From Thermogemmatispora aurantia (GTDB taxonomy: Bacteria; Chloroflexota; Ktedonobacteria; Ktedonobacterales; Ktedonobacteraceae), in the NCBI RefSeq assembly GCF_008974285.1, contig NZ_BKZV01000005.1, positions 62,001 to 126,000 on the forward strand: DNA of 64,000 bases. The letters are read 5' to 3'. Shown here in pieces: positions 35,656-45,159 of this stretch. The notes below the pieces were generated by a model. The model made no database searches, was not told where the DNA came from, and saw nothing but the letters and a program-made list of their open reading frames with translations. The position numbers and the translations under genes were made by a program. Every line of letters begins with the position of its first letter. The first letter of the stretch is position 1.

Positions 35656-38094
35656 TTACACCGAGAGAGCGGGAACCAGGTGACCAGCTCCAGCCTGGGC
35701 TAAATAGCTATAGATCCGCAGTAGCTCGGCGACACCGCTAGCGCTGGCGGCCTGATAGCCTGCGTGGTGAGGAGGATCGCCATCGAAAACGCCGCTGATC
35801 ATGCCGAGCATATTCTGACCCAGCTCGTGGAGAAATGGTTCCAGCGCACGTAAGCCCTGGCGCCAGATGTACTCCTGCCCCAGTGGGGTAGCGTTGCCGT
35901 GGTTTGGCTCCTCTCCTCTATTCCGACCATCGAGCTTCAAGAGAGCCTCGATATAGGGGCCGATTAACCATGTCCAGACGCTGCCCTGATAGAGGGCCTG
36001 GCGCTGCTCGTCGCTGCTCCTGCCCAGTCGTCCGCGATAAGCAGGATCGTGGGGGGCTAGCGTACGCAGCCCATAGGGGGTCAACAGATGGCGCGTGACC
36101 TGCTCTAGCACTTCAAGACGGTGGACAGGGACGAGGGCCGTATGGCGCAAGGAAATGGCCAGCAGCTGATTAGGGCGCAAGCTAGGGTCATGGCCGGAGG
36201 GTCCATCGAGCACATCATAAAGATAGCGGCCCTCGGCATACCAGAAACGCTGAAACCCCTCTTCGCAGCGCTGGCGCAGCTCCTGAAAGCGCCCGCTCAG
36301 ATACGTGTTCCCGCCGCGTCCGCGGACTAATGCCGACCACTCCTCCATTAGCGCCAGGGCATGATACCAGAGGGCATTGACCTCGACCGCCTTGCCAGTG
36401 CGAGGCGTGACCGGACTTCCGTTGAGATAAGCGTTCATCCAGGTCAGGGCCTGGTGAGCGCTGGCGCTTCTCAACAAGCCGTCATGTGGATCAACCTGGA
36501 TCCCATGCAGAGTTCCCTCCAGGTACCAGAGCAGGCTTTCCGCCAGGCGCTGATAAAGCTCGGCAATCAGCTCTTCATCGCTACTGAAGCGGAAATAGTG
36601 GTCGAGGGCATAAAGGTACCAGAGCGTCACATCAACGTTGCAGTAGTCTGTCTCGTTGAGGCGTTGGCCAGTGCGTGGTAAACGATCCGGCAGCAAGCCC
36701 TGCTTAAAGTGGCGTGCCAGTCCTCGGAGCAAGCGGCGGCACTCGTCGAAGCGTCCGGTGGCCAGCATCAACCCGGGCAGAGCGATCAGCGCATCGCGTG
36801 TGTACTCCTCCAGTCCATAGAACGTTGACAGGATCGAGAAGCGCTCTGCTTCCTGATCCGCCAGTGGCCTGCCGTAAGGCCCGTGGCCCAGGCTGACCAG
36901 GCGAGCTGGCCGCTGACGAACTAGAAAACGATCTCCTGCCTGCACAAGCAGGTGCAGAAACTCCTCGCCCTCGCGCTGAGGATTGGTGGTTCCTGTTAGA
37001 GGCAGTACCTGAAGGCGATGGGAGGTTTCTCCGCCTTCGCCAAAGTAGCGTTGTGGCTGGAGCAGAGCGCGCTGCTGCTCGATGCTCCGCCGGTAGGCCA
37101 GGGCCAGATAGTTGGGCGTCAGCGTCAACAGAGCAGGGTCCTCAGTCGTGGCCACAATGGTCAGCGTCGCCTCCTCATCTGGCCAGAGACGCGCACGAAA
37201 GACACCCGGCAGGTAGAGATCGTCCACTGCAGGTCGTCCGGCATCACGGTCAACGCGACGCAGGAAGTGCCAGTACCATACCCCTGTCGGAATAAACAGA
37301 GGTTGACTGTCGGGATGGCCGACGATGAACAGGTGATAGGGCTGAGCATCCTGGGAGGCCCGAATGGTGCAGCCTGTCACGCCGCGTGGAAAGAGCAGCT
37401 GGCCCCCTGACCATGAGGCCGACGCGGCCCCTGGCTGCTGCTCACTGCTATGGTGTACTTCTACTTGAAAGTGCCAGTCGTTGTGACCGATTTGGGGGCA
37501 GTCGAAAGGACGGTAGGCAGAGAATGGCAGCAGGGTCAGTTCCAAAATATGCTGATCCAAAGCACGATAGCGCAGATATGTGCGCTGATAGACAGGAGGG
37601 CTGGTCGAACCCGAGGCTGAGGTCGCCACACGCACGCGCTCGCTCTCCGAGCCGAGGCTGCGCTGCTCATGATTGCGCGAAAGGCGATACTGGATGCAGG
37701 TCGTATGCTGGCCGGGAATCATCCAGATCCGTTTCTCTAACATCACCCCATCGAGGCCGCCAATGCGATAGAGAAAGACTGGGAAACCTTCCTCTAAACG
37801 AAAGGCCTCCAGATGAACAAAGCCGGCGGGGCTGAGCGTGCCATCACGGTACTCGTTCGTCCCAAGATAGTAGGTGCGCTGATCAAAGACGGCCTCCTCA
37901 TCGATCTTAGCCAGCAATAGCTGGGGGGGGGCCTTCTGCTCAATTGGGACGACCAGCAGACCATGCTGCATGCGTGTCAGCACGCCGGAGACAGTGCCGG
38001 CGGCATAACCTCCCAGCCCGTTCGTAATCAGCCACTCGCGCGAAATGGTCTCGTTCAGGTCACAACAGATACGGCGATCAAATGTGATGGGCAT
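35656..38094 (-). CDS. Glycogen-debranching enzyme (amylo-alpha-1,6-glucosidase type)
   Basis: 812-aa cytosolic enzyme removing alpha-1,6 branches of glycogen. The N-terminal domain opens with REWLITNGLGGYAAGTVSGVLTRMQHGLL, the hallmark of the bacterial/archaeal GDE family; the C-terminal alpha/alpha-toroid has STFYGLEEYTRDALIALPGLMLATGRF, RLNETDYCNVDVTLWYLYALDHYF, DPHDGLLRS, VEVNALWYHALALM, and GSVWTWLIGPYIEALLKL, which carry the expected acidic catalytic residues. GGAGGGTCC precedes ATG. No glycogen synthase or phosphorylase nearby. It lies immediately right of the DnaA-box array with its 3' end facing it. Confidence 0.9.
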   Translation of the reverse strand: MPITFDRRICCDLNETISREWLITNGLGGYAAGTVSGVLTRMQHGLLVVPIEQKAPPQLLLAKIDEEAVFDQRTYYLGTNEYRDGTLSPAGFVHLEAFRLEEGFPVFLYRIGGLDGVMLEKRIWMIPGQHTTCIQYRLSRNHEQRSLGSESERVRVATSASGSTSPPVYQRTYLRYRALDQHILELTLLPFSAYRPFDCPQIGHNDWHFQVEVHHSSEQQPGAASASWSGGQLLFPRGVTGCTIRASQDAQPYHLFIVGHPDSQPLFIPTGVWYWHFLRRVDRDAGRPAVDDLYLPGVFRARLWPDEEATLTIVATTEDPALLTLTPNYLALAYRRSIEQQRALLQPQRYFGEGGETSHRLQVLPLTGTTNPQREGEEFLHLLVQAGDRFLVRQRPARLVSLGHGPYGRPLADQEAERFSILSTFYGLEEYTRDALIALPGLMLATGRFDECRRLLRGLARHFKQGLLPDRLPRTGQRLNETDYCNVDVTLWYLYALDHYFRFSSDEELIAELYQRLAESLLWYLEGTLHGIQVDPHDGLLRSASAHQALTWMNAYLNGSPVTPRTGKAVEVNALWYHALALMEEWSALVRGRGGNTYLSGRFQELRQRCEEGFQRFWYAEGRYLYDVLDGPSGHDPSLRPNQLLAISLRHTALVPVHRLEVLEQVTRHLLTPYGLRTLAPHDPAYRGRLGRSSDEQRQALYQGSVWTWLIGPYIEALLKLDGRNRGEEPNHGNATPLGQEYIWRQGLRALEPFLHELGQNMLGMISGVFDGDPPHHAGYQAASASGVAELLRIYSYLAQAGAGHLVPALSV

Positions 38095-38553
38095 CGTGGA
38101 CCCTCCAGGCCCTCTTCAATGATACGCGGCTCTCCCCGCTGGGCATCATGCTCTGCCTGTACGTTGTGCCTCACAGCACCCCTTATTTAGTGTAGCATAA
38201 TAAGTGCCAGGAAGCAGCGTTTTTCACACGGTCCTTCCTACAATGTAAAAGGATTGTTCTTCTGGCGTTGCACAAATGAGCCTCGGGTGACAATCCTCCC
38301 AGGCGGGGCGTATATAACAATGCAGAGAGTGCCAGTGTAAAGCCCCGAGCGAGTGCAGATTGCTCATCTTCCCGAGGTGGGCCTTGACCTTGATCCTGCG
38401 CAACGGTCTTGGCCTCCTTTCTACCTTGTATTATGTCGACGGGCGTCCAGGTCTGCGATCAAACCGGGAGCTTGTCAATAACAGTCGAGCTATGCTACAC
38501 TGCGCATATCCTTTGCACCCCATGTCGTTCTGTTAACCAGAGGAGGTGTCTGC
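38095..38553. other. Divergent promoter region
   Basis: About 460 bp between the debranching enzyme and the ABC transporter lipoprotein. Contains the promoter at 38472-38501. Nothing else recognised. Confidence 0.5.
38472..38501 (+). promoter_or_regulatory. Likely promoter of the ABC transporter lipoprotein
   Basis: TTGTCA (38472-38477), 18-nt spacer, TACACT (38496-38501), 53 nt before the ATG. Confidence 0.5.
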
Positions 38554-39453
38554 ATGGTATCCTCTCCAGTCCGCAGGGCAGGAAGCCGGCGAGTGCTACG
38601 AAGTGGGATCTTGCTGGGCATTGTGCTCATCTTCGCCCTGGCCCTGGCCGCCTGCGGTGGTTCGTCAGCGCCCGCGAGCGGCGGGGGCAATGCGAGCAAC
38701 AAATACGGCCTCATTACACCGGGCGTTCTCACGGTCGGTAGCGATACAACCTATCCACCTCAGGAGTTCATTGATCCAGCTACCAACCAGCCCAAGGGCT
38801 TCGATATCGATCTCATCACGGAGATCGCCAAGCGCCTGGGGCTGCAGGTTCACGTGGTCACTGACGGCTTCGACACCATCTTTGATGACCTCTCGGCCCG
38901 ACGCTTCGACCTCGTGATCTCGGCAGTCACGATCAATCCCGATCGTCAGAAGAAGTTTGATTTCATCCCCTACTTCAATGCCGGCGAGTCGCTCCTGGTC
39001 GAGCAAGGCAATCCGCTACACATCACGAGCGTTGATCAACTCTGTGGCCAGAATGTTGGCGTTCAGACTGGTACAGTGGAGCAGACTGATCTGCAGACGG
39101 CCTCGCAGAACTGCACCAAGGCTGGCAAGCCTCCCATCCATCTGACGGTGCTCAAGGATCAAACGGAAGTCGTCCAGTTGCTGGCCAACCATCGTGTGGT
39201 TGCCACCTATCAGGATTCGCCAGTGACTGACTATTATTTAAAGCAGAATCCAGGCAAGTTTGAGGTGGGCGGCTCGGTGGTCAATGCGGCCCCCGAGGGG
39301 ATTATGTTCCGCAAAGGGGATACAGCTCTCTACAATGCTGTCAAGGGCGCCTTTGACGCCATGCGCAGCGATGGCACCTACAAGCAGCTCATCGACAAGT
39401 GGGGGCTGACCAGCGGCGCTATTGCTCTAATGGAGCGGCGTATCCTCCTCTAG
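38554..39453 (+). CDS. Amino-acid ABC transporter substrate-binding lipoprotein
   Basis: 299-aa extracellular solute-binding protein, family 3. A signal peptide ends in the lipobox LALAAC (Cys about 34), followed by a Gly/Ser linker. The mature part starts GVLTVGSDTTYPPQEFIDP, with GFDIDLITEIAKRLGL and RFDLVISAVTINPDRQKKFDF, then VGVQTGTVEQ: the usual polar amino-acid binding residues. Ligand not certain (Arg, Gln or His type). AGAGGAGG upstream. Same direction as the permease and ATPase, but 376 bp separate it from the permease. Confidence 0.9.
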   Translation: MVSSPVRRAGSRRVLRSGILLGIVLIFALALAACGGSSAPASGGGNASNKYGLITPGVLTVGSDTTYPPQEFIDPATNQPKGFDIDLITEIAKRLGLQVHVVTDGFDTIFDDLSARRFDLVISAVTINPDRQKKFDFIPYFNAGESLLVEQGNPLHITSVDQLCGQNVGVQTGTVEQTDLQTASQNCTKAGKPPIHLTVLKDQTEVVQLLANHRVVATYQDSPVTDYYLKQNPGKFEVGGSVVNAAPEGIMFRKGDTALYNAVKGAFDAMRSDGTYKQLIDKWGLTSGAIALMERRILL

Positions 39454-39829
39454 CCTCACTGGCAGGCTCTTCGCGCATGTTACTTCAGCCTCCTTCATCT
39501 CACCTGGCGTTTGGTTGGCCCACTCCTATGGTTCGTGCTGGAGGCTGAGGGCTTGGGCAGAGTGAGCTTGTTGCCGACTGGAGCGGGGCCGCCGCTACCA
39601 CAGCTGGCTGCCTCTCTCTCGCCGCCCTGATAGGAAAAAGGGTGGCAGGGACTCCCCGCTTCTGCAGTACACTATCATAAGTGAGGAAATCTGCTGGTCC
39701 AAGCAGACCAGCAAGGATGACTCAGCTGCCAGAGGTAGGAAGACATGCTCAGTTGGCTCGGCTCGCTCTGCGTCCAGCGCTAGCTAGGCTCTTGCCTGCC
39801 GGATCTAACGACCCAAGGAGATCCCCGCC
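39454..39829. other. Intergenic region before ABC permease
   Basis: About 376 bp. A small hairpin (TGCTGGTC / GACCAGCA, about 39691-39713) is present without a T-run. The size suggests a separate or attenuated start for the permease-ATPase pair. No gene seen. Confidence 0.45.
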
Positions 39830-40621
39830 ATGTTCGATTGGGATGCCGTCTGGAAATTCATTGTTTCGCCCTTTTTTCTCCAGGCTGCCTGGACCACGCT
39901 CTGGCTCTCTGTCGTTGCCCAGCTTGCCGGCGTGGTCCTCGGTCTGTTTCTGGCGCTCATGCGCATGTCACGCTTCAAGTGGCTCTCCTTCCCCGTACAA
40001 GTTTATGTCTGGTTCTTCCGCGGCAGCCCGCTGCTTGTCCAGGTGCTCTTGCTCTGGGATGGGTTGCCCAAGCTGGTCCCCGGCCTGCTCTTCAGTCAGA
40101 TCACCTGCATATTGATTGCCTTCTCTTTAAATGAGGCAGCCTACATGTCGGAGATCATCCGGGCGGGCATCAGCTCGGTCGACCCAGGGCAGATGGAGGC
40201 GGCGCGTGCTCTGGGCATGCGCTACTGGCTGGCTATGCGCCGCATTATTCTGCCGCAGGCAGCGCGGGTCATCATCCCTCCGCTCGGCAACGAATTCAAC
40301 AATATGCTCAAGACCACCTCGATCGCTTCAGTCATTGGGCTGGAAGAGCTGACTGGTACCGCCGAGATCCTTGGGGCACCAACTTTCTCGATTTTTGAGC
40401 TGCTGATCGTGGCAACCGTCTACTACCTGCTGCTGACTACCTTGTGGGACTACTTCCAGCGCTGGATCGAGCGTCGGCTGGACCCCGAGTACGCGGCCAA
40501 GGGTGGACGGCCAGGTCGGCGCCCAGGGCAGAAGAGCTGGACCCAGCGAGTCCTGGGATTTGGCAATCCACCGTTGGAGTCTGGCGAGTTGATCGCTGGT
40601 GGACATGGAGGAGCGCGCTAA
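39830..40621 (+). CDS. Amino-acid ABC transporter permease (HisM/GlnP type)
   Basis: 263-aa inner-membrane permease. The N-terminal helix FLQAAWTTLWLSVVAQLAGVVLGLFLALMR is the HEQRO-type start; FFRGSPLLVQVLLLWDGLP follows; the EAA loop is NEAAYMSEIIRAGISSVDPGQMEAARALGMRYWLAMRRIILPQAARVIIPPLGNEF, contacting the ATPase. The Arg/Gly-rich C-terminal tail is longer than usual. AAGGAGATC precedes ATG. Works with the lipoprotein before and ATPase after it. Confidence 0.93.
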   Translation: MFDWDAVWKFIVSPFFLQAAWTTLWLSVVAQLAGVVLGLFLALMRMSRFKWLSFPVQVYVWFFRGSPLLVQVLLLWDGLPKLVPGLLFSQITCILIAFSLNEAAYMSEIIRAGISSVDPGQMEAARALGMRYWLAMRRIILPQAARVIIPPLGNEFNNMLKTTSIASVIGLEELTGTAEILGAPTFSIFELLIVATVYYLLLTTLWDYFQRWIERRLDPEYAAKGGRPGRRPGQKSWTQRVLGFGNPPLESGELIAGGHGGAR

Positions 40622-40651
40622 GGCGTGTGTGCTTGAAAGGAGGTCCTACCA

Positions 40652-41497
40652 GTGACGCAGCAGCAAAGCTATAATGGTTATCAGGAGCAAGAGCCACCAC
40701 TCCCATCCGCTGTGCCTCAAGTCACTGAGAGCGCGGAGATGGTTCGTGTCGAGCAGGCAGTAAAGCGCTTCGGCGACCTGCTCGTCCTCAATAATGTCAG
40801 TATGACGGTGAAGCGTGGGCAGGTCGTGGTGATCATCGGCCCCAGCGGCTCCGGCAAGACAACCTTGCTGCGCTGCATTAATCACCTTGAGAAGATCGAC
40901 AGTGGCCGCATCTACGTTGATGGGCAACTTGTCGGCTACCGTCTGGTTAATGGACGACTGGTCGAGGCCAGGGAAGCTGAGATTGCAAAGATGCGCGCTC
41001 AGATCGGCTTTGTCTTCCAGCGCTTCAATCTCTTTGCCCACATGACAGCCCTGGAGAACATTATCGAAGCTCCCGTTCATGTACTGGGCATACCACGCGA
41101 CGAGGCGATTGCCCAGGCGATGGAGTTGCTGCGCAAGGTGGGCCTGGAAGAGAAAGCCCACGTCTATCCTCATAAGCTCTCGGGAGGTCAACAGCAGCGA
41201 GTGGCCATTGCACGGGCTTTGGCCATGCGACCCAAGCTGATGCTCTTCGACGAGGCAACCTCGGCCCTTGATCCCGAGCTGGTGGGCGAAGTGCTGAAGG
41301 TCATGCGCCAGCTGGCGGAGGAAGGCATGACAATGGTGGTGGTGACCCATGAGATGGGTTTTGCTCGCGATGTAGCCGATCACGTGATCTTTATGGATCA
41401 CGGAGTAATTGTAGAGGAAGGTCCACCTGAGCAGATCTTCGATAATCCGCAGAACGAGCGTACCCGTAATTTTCTCGGCCTCATTGCCGCAGATTAG
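40652..41497 (+). CDS. Amino-acid ABC transporter ATP-binding protein (GlnQ/HisP type)
   Basis: 281 aa from GTG with a consensus AAAGGAGG site. Walker [10 protein letters not shown] (about 68-76), Q-loop [13 protein letters not shown], signature [15 protein letters not shown], Walker [21 protein letters not shown] and H-loop [23 protein letters not shown]. It carries a 30-residue N-terminal extension rich in Gln/Glu/Pro. It follows the permease by 30 nt, so the pair is co-transcribed. Confidence 0.95.
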   Translation: MTQQQSYNGYQEQEPPLPSAVPQVTESAEMVRVEQAVKRFGDLLVLNNVSMTVKRGQVVVIIGPSGSGKTTLLRCINHLEKIDSGRIYVDGQLVGYRLVNGRLVEAREAEIAKMRAQIGFVFQRFNLFAHMTALENIIEAPVHVLGIPRDEAIAQAMELLRKVGLEEKAHVYPHKLSGGQQQRVAIARALAMRPKLMLFDEATSALDPELVGEVLKVMRQLAEEGMTMVVVTHEMGFARDVADHVIFMDHGVIVEEGPPEQIFDNPQNERTRNFLGLIAAD

Positions 41498-41536
41498 GAG
41501 AAGCACTATCTGGTGAGCAGGAGGAGCACAGCAGGT

Positions 41537-42307
41537 ATGCGTCTTTACCGGGCGACACTGGCAGAAAACCGGATGCTGCGGCAGGGGCTGCACTTGCTAG
41601 AGCTAGAGGCGCCGGCGCTCGCTCAGGCGGTGCGTCCGGGCCAGTACTGCATGGTACGCTGTGCTGAGGAAGGGTCGTTTGACCCGCTGCTGCGCCGACC
41701 TTTCTTTGTGCACAGCATCGAGGGCGAGCGCTGTCGTATTCTGCTCCAGGTGCGTGGGCGTGGTACAGCCTGGCTGGCGAGGCGATCCACAGGGGAGAAG
41801 CTGGACCTGCTAGGCCCATTAGGCCAGGGCTGGCGGCTCCCGCCCCGCCTGAGTACGCTGCTACTGGTCGCTGAGGGCTTCGGTGTTGTGACACTGGCGC
41901 TGCTGGCTCAGCGCGCCAGCGAGCAGGGGCTGGCAGTGACCCTTGTTCAAGAAGTAACGCAGCTGCCAGAAGGCTATCCGGCTGCACTGTTACCGGAAGA
42001 AGTCGAGTACCATCTGGTGACGAGCGACGGCGGTGCGGGTCAGCAGCGCACGCTCTTGACAGTGCTGGGGGACTATCTCAGCTGGGCCGATGCCGTCTGT
42101 CTGGGCGTTTCACGTGAAACGGCGCTGCAGCTCCGTCGACGCTTCGAACGCCTGCGCCGCCCGGGCTTCGCCCAGGTTGCCGTGCTCCAACCCCTTGTCT
42201 GCGGTACTGGTACCTGTCTGGCCTGTGCTCTGGAGACCAGTCGAGGCCCGCGCCTCATCTGCCAGGAGGGGCCAATCTTTGACCTGCAGATCCTTATGCA
42301 GGGCTGA
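41537..42307 (+). CDS. Dihydroorotate dehydrogenase electron-transfer subunit-like protein
   Basis: About 256 aa from ATG 41537 (AGGAGGAG 10 nt upstream); a GTG at 41513 is the longer option. PyrK-like: FAD domain with RPGQYCMVRC and RRPFFVHSI; NAD domain LLLVAEGFGVVTLALLAQ; a C-terminal [2Fe-2S] site CGTGTCLACALE followed by the fourth Cys in LICQEGPIFDL. No pyrD is adjacent, so the partner dehydrogenase must be encoded elsewhere; it could also serve another oxidoreductase. A parS-like palindrome lies inside the coding region at 42106-42121. Confidence 0.85.
   Translation: MRLYRATLAENRMLRQGLHLLELEAPALAQAVRPGQYCMVRCAEEGSFDPLLRRPFFVHSIEGERCRILLQVRGRGTAWLARRSTGEKLDLLGPLGQGWRLPPRLSTLLLVAEGFGVVTLALLAQRASEQGLAVTLVQEVTQLPEGYPAALLPEEVEYHLVTSDGGAGQQRTLLTVLGDYLSWADAVCLGVSRETALQLRRRFERLRRPGFAQVAVLQPLVCGTGTCLACALETSRGPRLICQEGPIFDLQILMQG
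42106..42121. other. parS-like site 5, inside the pyrK-like gene
   Basis: CGTTTCACGTGAAACG keeps the full 14-bp parS core and is itself a perfect palindrome; only the outermost bases differ from consensus. It encodes VSRET in the host gene. parS sites inside coding regions are common in other bacteria. Confidence 0.75.
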
Positions 42308-42329
42308 GAGGAGAAACCGGCCAGCGGAC

Positions 42330-42372
42330 CACTGACCAGTGAGCTAGTGGATCACCGGCTCACTGGTCAGTG
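42330..42372. terminator. Bidirectional hairpin between convergent genes
   Basis: Perfect 15-bp arms CACTGACCAGTGAGC (42330-42344) and GCTCACTGGTCAGTG (42358-42372), 13-nt loop, between the pyrK-like gene and the HD-GYP gene. No T-run on either side, so factor-dependent or structural. Confidence 0.6.
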
Positions 42373-42461
42373 CAGCTGTCGACCTGCCTGACCCTTTCCC
42401 CTCCGCCCGGCTCCTCCCCCAGCCCGACCGCCAGAAGCAACCGAATGAAGCGATAGGGGAA

Positions 42462-43121
42462 TCAGGGCAGCTGTAACAAGGTGATCTCAGCGAGCTGATC
42501 CAGGTCTGCTGGCTGACAGGGAAGAAGGAAATTCGGAGTAGTATCCAGCAGCTCCACAAAGGCTGCGACCACCGTTGGATCAAAGCTGGTACCGGCATCA
42601 CGCCCAATACGCTCGCGAGCCATCTCTGACGAAAATGGCTCCTTGTAGGGGCGCTGCGAGGTCAAGACATCGTAAACGTCGGCCACCGTCAGAATACGCG
42701 CACTCAGGGGAATAGCCTCGCCGCGCAGTCCTGATGGATAGCCCTGGCCGTCCCAGCGCTCGTGGTGATACAAGACCGTTTCAACATAAAACGGGTCCAC
42801 ATCGCACCCGATCAAAATGCGAGCCCCGATGACCGGATGGCGCTGCATCTTGCGCCGTTCCTCGGCGGAGAGGGCGGCGGACTTGTGCAAAATCTCGTTG
42901 GCGATCCAGGTCTTTCCCAGATCATGGACCAAAGCCGCCAGGGCCAGATCACGGGCCTGGCCGTGCTCCCACCCCAGCTTGCTCGCCAATCGATAGGCAT
43001 AGACAGCAACCCGGCGCGAGTGCTCGTAGGTTACGAGATCGCGCTCCTTTATGCTCCTGGCAAAGGCTAGCAGAATCTCTCTGCTCTCCCTGCCATCCTT
43101 CAGGGTTTTGACTGCCACCAC
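42462..43121 (-). CDS. HD-GYP domain phosphohydrolase
   Basis: 219-aa stand-alone HD-GYP domain, a family that degrades cyclic di-GMP or related nucleotides. HSRRVAVYAYRLASKLG leads in; metal ligands: HD in LVHDLGKTWI, His in MQRHPVIGARIL, and HHERWDGQGYPSGLRGEAIPLSARILTVADVYDVLTS, which contains both the HHE and the GYP motif. GTG start (two GTGs in tandem) with AGGGAG upstream. No sensor domain is attached, so input must come from a partner. Confidence 0.9.
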   Translation of the reverse strand: MVAVKTLKDGRESREILLAFARSIKERDLVTYEHSRRVAVYAYRLASKLGWEHGQARDLALAALVHDLGKTWIANEILHKSAALSAEERRKMQRHPVIGARILIGCDVDPFYVETVLYHHERWDGQGYPSGLRGEAIPLSARILTVADVYDVLTSQRPYKEPFSSEMARERIGRDAGTSFDPTVVAAFVELLDTTPNFLLPCQPADLDQLAEITLLQLP

Positions 43122-43512
43122 TCTGCTCTACTCCCTCTAAGCCCACAATGGATAACGGTAAAGAGAATGAGTGCAAGACGATGAATCATATAATATAGTA
43201 ATGTTTTCACTTGCTGTCTGCCCAAGCTCTTGTTTTCAGGCAGTACTTTTGTGTCACTCGTCCGCTATTTTGCTCTTCCTGAAAGCCACGCGAGCCAGCC
43301 TGGCCAGTCGCCTGGGACCGGCCCGCTTCCCTATGGGAACGCGGGCCGCTTGCTCATCCCCCAAATGGTCCCTCTTTCCGGGCCGCCTGTTTTTTAATCG
43401 TCATAATTTATGATAGACTCCTCTTACCATCCATTCTATGTGCAGGAAAGATCACTGCGACTTGTTGCACGGCAGTAAGATCGTCTCTCAGTTCAGTTGG
43501 AAGTAGCTTGCG
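43122..43512. other. Divergent intergenic region
   Basis: About 390 bp between HD-GYP and the SbcD-like gene. A GC hairpin with one bulge (about 43319-43348, arms GGCCCGC / GCGGGCC) lies in the middle; AT-rich stretches on both sides could hold promoters for either gene. No gene. Confidence 0.45.
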
Positions 43513-44952
43513 ATGACAGAAGAACTTGTGGAGGAGGGTTCAGACAAGAGGCTGGACCCTGAGCAGCAGGCGAATGAGGAGCAGGATGCGGTGTCGCGCC
43601 CGCGCGATGTGATCACGGTGGTTCTGACGGCAGATAACCATCTGGGCGCTGCCGCTGGCCAACCGATGCGCCGGCGCGAGGAGCGAGCGCGCCAGCTACG
43701 GCATGCCTTTCAACAGGCGGTGGATTTCGCGATTGGCCAGGGCGTCGATCTGTTCATCCAGGCCGGAGATCTTTTCGATTCGTTGAATCCGGCTGAGCAT
43801 GAACGTAGCTTCGTGGCCGAGCGTCTGGTTCAGCTCCGTCAGGCGGGTGTGCGCACGTTTATGGTCGGTGGTTTGCACGATACGCCACCGCTGGGCCGGG
43901 CCCTCGCCGAGGGAGCGCTGCCAGCACCTCACTTGAGCTTCGCTCGCCTCGGCGCCCTCCATTATTTTGAACCGCTCTCGCCCCCTTCCCGCCCATCCGT
44001 GGCGATGGCTACGGGCGCCAGTCTGGGAAGCGGGCAGCCTCTCGTCGAGTTAGCGCCGGCCTTCTGTGAGATCGGGCAGCTACGGGTCGGCCTCTGTGGT
44101 CTGAGTGTGCGCGCAGGCCAGGAAGGCGACCCTCTGGCCTACGTTCGTCCCGCCGCTGAGCTTGAGCGTGCCCAGATCCGTATTTTGATCCTCCATGCCC
44201 CCATTGAAGGCCTGGGCACCGAACCCGTCCCTGCTGAAGCCCAGGCCCTGGTGAACCGCTCGACGTTGGCACGGCAAACAGCTTTCCAGTATATCCTGGC
44301 CGGTTACCACCATGCCTTTCAGCAGTTGCGCCTCGGCCAGTGCGAGCTGATCGTGGCTGGTCCAACTCAGCATATTGATTTCAATGACCCCGATGCCGAG
44401 CCTGGCTTTGTCTTTCTCGGTCTGGCGAGCGATGGCGTCCGCTGGTGTAAACATATCACTGTCGAGGCTGTGCGCCTGCGTCGCCTGGTTGTGCCGACCA
44501 GCGCGCTCTGGCCAGCCCCACCAACAGGGGCAGGAGCGCCCAGCGGCGAAACCGAGGCCGCGGCTTCTGCTTCTGCTACCGCTGGCTCTCCCACTGCAGT
44601 AATTCTGGAGCGCCTGCGCCCTCTCTGCGATCAACAGACGATGGTCCAGCTGAAGCTGGAGGGCGAGCTGACGCGCCAGCAATATCATCAGCTCGACCTG
44701 AACCAGATCCGCCGTTACGGCGAGCAGCATGCTTTCTCCCTGGCCATCGACGACACAGCCTTGACCCTGATGCCTGACCATGAGGCTTCCGCCAGCTCTG
44801 GCCCAGCTGAGACCACTGAGCGTTTCTCTCCTCGCGAGGAGCTGGCTGCTCTGGCCGACGAGTGGATCGCTGCCGCCTCTGATGAACAAGAGAAAAAAGC
44901 TCTGTTGGTGACAAAAGAAGTGTTGTTGACTGCTCTAGATGAGATCCATTAG
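43513..44952 (+). CDS. SbcD/Mre11 (YhaO-like) metallophosphoesterase
   Basis: 479 aa, partner of the SMC-like ATPase that follows 207 nt later. N-terminal calcineurin-like domain: VVLTADNHLGAA (motif I DxH as D-N-H), QAGDLFDSLNP (motif II GD), ILHAPIEG, and AGYHHAFQQ. Two motifs are altered: the usual GNHD reads GGLHD, and the usual GHxH reads GYHH, so metal binding may be changed. The C-terminal 200 aa carry an Ala/Ser linker and a helical end likely used to bind the ATPase. Family members trim DNA ends during repair. Confidence 0.85.
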   Translation: MTEELVEEGSDKRLDPEQQANEEQDAVSRPRDVITVVLTADNHLGAAAGQPMRRREERARQLRHAFQQAVDFAIGQGVDLFIQAGDLFDSLNPAEHERSFVAERLVQLRQAGVRTFMVGGLHDTPPLGRALAEGALPAPHLSFARLGALHYFEPLSPPSRPSVAMATGASLGSGQPLVELAPAFCEIGQLRVGLCGLSVRAGQEGDPLAYVRPAAELERAQIRILILHAPIEGLGTEPVPAEAQALVNRSTLARQTAFQYILAGYHHAFQQLRLGQCELIVAGPTQHIDFNDPDAEPGFVFLGLASDGVRWCKHITVEAVRLRRLVVPTSALWPAPPTGAGAPSGETEAAASASATAGSPTAVILERLRPLCDQQTMVQLKLEGELTRQQYHQLDLNQIRRYGEQHAFSLAIDDTALTLMPDHEASASSGPAETTERFSPREELAALADEWIAAASDEQEKKALLVTKEVLLTALDEIH

Positions 44953-45159
44953 CGCGAAGTGCTCTGAGCGCCCGCTCCTGTGACGCCTGATCGGTGCGCT
45001 CGCTGGTCGGAGGATCTGCACCGCTGAGCTATGTGAAGGAGATGTGGTAGCGTAAGGGCGGATCGCGGCGAGCATGCTGGCCTCTCTGCTCAACTCTCTC
45101 AAGAAACCGGCGGAGAGCGTCGCATCTCCCGAGAGGAGTGTGAACGGAGTGAAGCAGAA

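Noticed and set aside
40646..41593. Minus-strand frame of 315 codons opposite the ABC ATPase gene
   Set aside because: The plus strand encodes a complete ATPase with all motifs; the antisense translation has none.
44080..44889. Minus-strand frame of 269 codons inside the SbcD-like gene
   Set aside because: Antisense shadow of a well-supported gene.
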